NCBI GenBank assembly: GCA_947095585.1
Contig: OX352766.1
Location: 21,132,939-21,196,938, forward strand
Origin: Nephrocerus scutellatus
Lineage: Eukaryota > Arthropoda > Insecta > Diptera > Pipunculidae
Direction of reading: 5' to 3'
DNA length: 64,000 nt
Positions 60,051 to 64,000 of the stretch are shown one piece after another; the stretch's first letter is position 1, and the number at the start of each line of letters is the position of its first letter. A program made the position numbers and the translations under genes. A model generated the notes under the pieces. That model was given only the letters and a program-made list of their open reading frames with translations, was not told the DNA's origin and made no database searches.

Positions 60051-61520
60051 TGTTTCTCAGCCGGGGTAAAACTCAGTTTCTTCTTTCAGTTAACAATTAT
60101 TTATTCGTGTAAATTACAGTGTAATGCTTATGATATCCGGTCGTATCCTTGGCGGCTGTGTGTATATGCTGGCGAAGCGTAGCACCGGTGTCGTTGTACT
60201 TGCGGTGAGGCCTTTGTACCCCCTTGGCTGTAATATCAATGTTCGCTGAGGCTTAGCGTGAAGCGTTTGGACGTAACAGCAAGGGTATCTCTCTTAAACC
60301 ATTAATGCGACGAATGTGATAGTCTAGCGTGAAGCATTTGGACGTAACGGCAAGGGTATCTCTCTTAAACCATTAATGCGACGAATGTGATGATCTAGCG
60401 TGCAGCTTTTGGACCTAATGGCAAGGGTATCTCTCTTGAACCATTAATGCGACGAATGTGATGATCTAGCGTGCAGCTTTTGGACCTAATGGCAAGGGTA
60501 TCTCTCTTGAACCATTAATGTGAGGAAATACTAGACGAGTTGCTAGCAGTAGGAATCACAGGGAAGGAAAGAAGACTGGTTGTCGGAGTTTCCTGCCTTT
60601 TATACGTTTTGAATCGGGTGAAAAAGTCCTGTTATCCCTGAACCGTGGGACGATCGATGTCGTTTGGCGCCCACGGTCGGTCCGAGGACCCGTTGTTGCT
60701 ATGCTCATTGTGTTTTGTTGTTCCGTTAAATCATCCGATTTTGTGTTGTTTTGTCCAGCTCTGTACATGTTATTGTTGTATTCCTGCGTTGCAGAAATCA
60801 AAACACAATTTGGTGTTTTTTTCTTTTGCTTCGTTTGTCGGTGTGCTGTTGTTCTGCTCATCGTGTTGTTTGTTGTTGTTGCCTCTTGGTGCGAAAATTA
60901 TTTTGCAATATGCAAATTCATTTGGGTTGAGTTGCTTGGCTCAGCTCTGTGTATTGGTTTTGTTGTTGTTCGTGGCTCAGTTCTGTGCGTTGGCTTTGTT
61001 GTTGTTCGGCAGCGTTTTCGGGTTGTTGTTGGTATGTTGTAATAGGCAGGCTCGTTCGGTTGGTTTTGCTCGGCTTCTATTATTTTGGTGTTGTTCGGCT
61101 GAGTGTTTCGGGTTGTTGTTGGTATGTTGTAATAGGCATGCTCGTTTGGTTGGTGTTGCTCGGGTCGTCTATTATTGAGCTGTTCGGTTTGTCGCTCTTT
61201 TGTTGTTGGTGCTTTTTATCAGCGTTCGATCGTGATAGGTTGATTTTTGGTGAACTCTGTCGGCTATGTGTGTGATGATCTGCTCTTTCTCACACTTGGA
61301 TGGTAGTGGTTGTCCGCATTTGCCACTATCTGTATGGTTTGCCGACTTCAGTGACTTAGTAATGACTCCTCCTCAGTGCTCCCATGCTCTCCCATGCGAG
61401 TGCAGAGTCGGTGGTTCTCAGTCTCTCTCCCCCATCTTAGTAGTGGTTTCGTAAATTTAGAGTTTTGTGTGGTTAAAAAATGTTCGAAAGTTGCAAAATG
61501 AGGGGAAATATACAAACGGC
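60051..61520 (-). repeat. Putative 3' LTR of the element carrying Ulp1-like copy B
   Basis: TGTTTCTCAGCC at 60053 could be an LTR end. On the minus strand TATAAAAGG (60604-60596) precedes ACCAGTCTTC (60581-60572) by about 25 bases, a promoter/initiator pair. The 71-bp repeats lie downstream of it, and TTGTTG-rich sequence with a 90-base duplication (61021 and 61111) lies upstream. The matching 5' LTR would be right of the window, so this is inference. Confidence 0.4.
60254..60535. repeat. Four tandem copies of a 71-72-bp unit
   Basis: agcgtgaagcgtttggac and variants start at 60254, 60326, 60397 and 60468 (periods 72, 71, 71). Each unit contains aagggtatctctctt and attaatgcgacgaatgtga. The last two are almost identical, suggesting recent expansion. 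Confidence 0.92.
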
Positions 61521-61701
61521 GAAATAAAACTTGCTCTCGTTCTATTTGTGAGAGTTGGGCGGCTAGTAGAAATGAGATTCTGTTTGAAATTTTCTCTTAA
61601 ATTTTATTGTAAATCAGTTTCATAGTAATAACAAAAGAAGAGAGAAAAAAAGAAATGTAACTCCCAGTCGTTTGGGAAAATTTGTGTAGCAGAATTTTTG
61701 C

Positions 61702-63199
61702 TCACACCTTCCTGTCGCTCCGGCGGACGCTGACTTGTCCCTTCCGGGTCACCATGACTCCGGACCGGGTGTTTCCCTGGTGGTGGAAGAACTGCAGTCG
61801 GCAGCGTTTCTCCGTTCTCAGTCTTGCCTTTGCCGCATCTATCCTCTCTTGCAACTCGTAGGGCCAGGGCTGTGTGGTAGTTTCGCCGACTTGGATGGTG
61901 TCGCTCCCTGCAAGCGACAGTGTGTTGCCTCGCTCGCTCTCCATGCATGGGGTGGTGGGGTGCTCGACTCCTGATTTCGGCCTCGGCGGCGGTGTGCATA
62001 TGCTGGCGATATCCATGCCGCTGTTCTCGCTGTTGAGGGTGTCGTCTTTGTTGTTATTAGTGTTTCCACCACTGTCGCTGCCGTTGTTGTTGCTGTGGTG
62101 GCTGCTACTACTTGGTACTGCTGCTGCGGCTACTGCTGCTGCGGCTACTACTGCTGCTGCTTCTAGTACTGCTGCTGCGGTTACTACTGCTGCTGCTACT
62201 GCTGCTGCTACTACTACTGCTGCTGATGTCACAACGTCGGTGGCGACTCCAAGGACTGTGACTTTTATGTTTGTGGCTGGTGCGGCGTGGCGTTCGAGTC
62301 CTACCCCTGTGGTTGGCTTCTCGGTTATTGGTACCCCTTCTGCCGTAGCCCAGGCCAATGTCGGGGAGTCTTATTGATGGGTCCGTGTGTTCCTTGATTA
62401 CACTGGCAAGTATTACCCATTTTTCCATGGCACTATCCAATGACATCTTTTGTGCTGGTGATCCGGTCCCTGTTAATCCCCATGTCATGACTTACTTCGC
62501 GGCTTCCAGAAATACCCCACAGTCGGTTAGGTTGGGTTGTTGTGGGATTTTTACGTAGTTGCTCCAAAAACAGTGCTGGAACTCTTGCCAGGTCCGTTGG
62601 TGTCCCTTCGTCCGGTGTTGCTGGATGGCATATCCTCGTATGATCTGCACCATTTCATCTCACCGTGCTGTCGCCAAGGAATCGTACACGTCGATCGTGG
62701 TGCAGTCCGGGATTCCCGAGTTGGTGACTACCACGAGATACCAATGTTCGCGGTCACACGCGGGTACTAGGGCTAGATCACTCTGGATGAATTTGAAGTG
62801 GCGGTCCCACCTGTTTGCTAGCGCACTCCGCCTCCTGGCCACGGTCTCTTCGTCCTCTTGTGGCATTGGCTGATATTGCTGCATTTTTGAGACTAGAAAA
62901 GTGCTGCAAATTTGGATCCTGGGTTGTTTGTCTTCGGCCAATTTTCCCAGCGCCAATTTTAGTCCGACTTCCACTACAACGTCGTTTAGGAAAACTCCTG
63001 GCCTGAGTCGACAATAGTCTTCTAGCCGGACGTCGATGCTCCTGGGTCCGAGGGGGTATCTGCAGATTATCTGCTCTATATTGACTTCGTCTGCTGCCGT
63101 CTTGATGGCCCAGCTGCCTGTCCTCTTTACTAGTACGATGCGATGTACGACCTCGTCGGTTGGTTTTGGCGCCTTCCGAATGTTTTCTTGGTTGGACAT
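61702..63199 (-). pseudogene. Ulp1/SENP-like cysteine protease ORF, copy B, downstream of a gypsy-type pol
   Basis: First ATG 63199 (MSNQENIRKAPK); the frame is open from 63271. It reads the C48 N-terminal block (RLRPGVFLNDVVVEVGLKL), the catalytic His region (DREHWYLVVV) and Asp region (IDVYDSLA). A TGA at 62660 then needs a one-base frame change to continue into the Gln and Cys region (PQQPNLTDCGVF, 62508-62545). A further TAA lies near 62487. The tail has a Ser/Ala-rich stretch from CTG/TAC repeats and ends at 61702, like copy A. All four hallmark positions (H, D, Q, C) are present, so the ancestral ORF was probably an active protease. It lies where env usually sits. Confidence 0.75.
62105..62225. 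repeat. Trinucleotide (CTG/CTA)n-like repeat
   Basis: Imperfect tact-gctgctg-cggctactg repeats, encoding poly-Ala/Val in one frame and poly-Ser in another. It lies inside the Ulp1-like ORF copy B tail. Confidence 0.85.
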
Positions 63200-63449
63200 C
63201 GTTGGTATATTTCGTTTCTTCAACTTCTCTGACTTCTCTGCTTCGGGTGTCTGGCGATGATTGATGATCACTTGTGACTATTTTAGTTGGTTAATTTTCC
63301 TTAGCACGAAAACAAGTTGCGGGACCTGTGTTCCGTTGATTTTTCTCATGCTCAAATCTCTGGTGTGGTGGTTCTGTCCGGTGCCCCTGTCTGTCCTGGA
63401 CCATTGTTGTTGTCTTGTGTTGTTCGTTCGTCTGTGCGGTGTTCGGGAA
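63200..63449 (-). other. Spacer between pol and Ulp1-like ORF
   Basis: About 250 bases; the Ulp1-like frame is open to 63271 without an ATG. No splice site or slippery site was identified. Confidence 0.5.
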
Positions 63450-64000
63450 CTAGTGTTGAGCTAGCATCAAATGCCGTTTGCTTCGTGGGAGAATCGGGAC
63501 AATCTCGACGTGTTGCTTGGGCCTTAGGGATAATGTTGCGGATGCAGTCGTATATTTGGTATGTACGTGGTCTCTGCTGTTAGGCTTTTGTTTCCCACTG
63601 TGGCTGTTTTGGAGTAAAAATGTCGTACGTTCATTACCTTGTGCTCTCGGTTGGGCGGCATTGTGTTTGACGTTCTTGTTCCTTGTTCGCAAGCTATGCG
63701 ACGTAATATGCCGATCGTTCTGGTGTTTGCTGTTGGGATGTATCATTATAGTGTCTTCGTGTCGCTGTTGTGTGTGAAGGGGAATTGTTGTTCTGACGCG
63801 GTTTGTCTTTTCTGTTTCCTGTTGGCAGTTTTCATGGAAGTTTTTTAACTCATTTACGTGTGCAGTGCGATCTGTCTGTCCTTGCTTTCTTAATCTCACG
63901 ATGACTGGTGAGACGAAATCCATTACGCAATAGGGTCCATCGTATCTCGGGGCTAATTTACTGGCGAATCCTTCTACTGCCTTCGATAGGTGATGCTGCT
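63450..64000 (-). CDS. pol: Ty3/gypsy-type Pol, C-terminal end of integrase with GPY/F domain (partial)
   Basis: The frame is open from the window edge (64000) to a stop at 63450. It begins with the segment FASKLAPRYDGPYCVMDFVS, containing the GPY motif of the integrase C-terminal GPY/F domain, followed by SPVIVRLRKQ and HVNELKNFH. The tail after the GPY/F domain is long, basic and Gln/His-rich (about 130 aa). It marks an LTR retrotransposon, mostly right of the window, on the minus strand. The Ulp1-like ORF follows 250 bases downstream. Confidence 0.8.
   Translation of the reverse strand, partial: QHHLSKAVEGFASKLAPRYDGPYCVMDFVSPVIVRLRKQGQTDRTAHVNELKNFHENCQQETEKTNRVRTTIPLHTQQRHEDTIMIHPNSKHQNDRHITSHSLRTRNKNVKHNAAQPRAQGNERTTFLLQNSHSGKQKPNSRDHVHTKYTTASATLSLRPKQHVEIVPILPRSKRHLMLAQH

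Noticed and set aside
60645..61275. Overlapping plus-strand ORFs rich in Cys, Val and Leu
   Set aside because: They arise from TTGTTG-type repeats in the putative LTR; no conserved domain.
61874..62377. 167-codon plus-strand ORF, Leu/Thr/Ala-rich
   Set aside because: Antisense shadow of the Ulp1-like ORF tail and the CTG-type repeat.

Overview
The window is almost entirely transposable-element DNA from an insect. It holds R1-type, microsatellite-targeted and other LINEs, an errantivirus (insect endogenous retrovirus), Ty3/gypsy elements and a tRNA-derived SINE. A fly (Diptera) is the best guess because R1, Waldo-like LINEs and errantiviruses coexist, but the species is not identifiable from sequence alone. 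No CRISPR array, bacterial operon, rRNA gene or convincing conserved host gene was seen. One three-exon gene model of unknown function (about 50.2-51.2 kb) is the best candidate for a host-type gene.

Layout, left to right. (1) 1-12030: a Ty3/gypsy-type LTR retrotransposon on the + strand, with 1.57-kb LTRs, a tRNA-Lys primer site, a Gag with an N-terminal RING-H2 finger, a textbook -1 frameshift signal (GGGAAAC, 8-nt spacer, perfect 10-bp hairpin), a pol broken by one small deletion, and a 3' untranslated region of about four 404-bp tandem repeats. It is inserted in (2) the first of three head-to-tail, minus-strand copies of one R1-clade LINE (LINE-A, 12031-22234). Each copy junction is a (GT)n/(AC)n microsatellite; copy 2 (14433-19640) is full length with both ORFs open. 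(3) The third microsatellite runs into the GT-rich 5' UTR of an R1 element, so LINE-A appears to have colonised an R1 5' UTR. (4) 22882-47725: a decayed head-to-tail array of two R1 lineages (R1-B and R1-C). Five 3' ends are followed by the 14-bp 28S target duplication TGTCCCTATCTACT or a close variant, with no rDNA between elements.

The last R1-C copy was hit twice: by a 1.44-kb TIR DNA transposon carrying an antisense endonuclease fragment (37240-38677), and by a 192-bp solo LTR with 5-bp target duplications that was itself split by a 7.47-kb errantivirus (39451-46918, minus strand). The errantivirus has identical-length LTRs, open gag and pol, a UUUUUUA slippery site and a broken env.

(5) 47726-64000 is a mosaic: LTR-like promoter sequence, the three-exon gene model, two related copies of a minus-strand ORF with a Ulp1/SENP-like (C48) cysteine-protease domain, clustered inverted repeats and a SINE. 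In the right-hand copy the Ulp1-like ORF lies just downstream of a Ty3/gypsy pol C-terminus (GPY/F domain), the position env usually occupies. The RING finger in one retroelement's Gag and the Ulp1-like ORF beside another's pol are the two most unusual protein features here; both belong to ubiquitin/SUMO-pathway families.

The inferred order of events is: R1 tandem array; LINE-A into the GT tract of an R1 5' UTR, repeatedly; LTR retrotransposon into LINE-A; and separately DNA transposon, solo LTR and errantivirus into R1-C.
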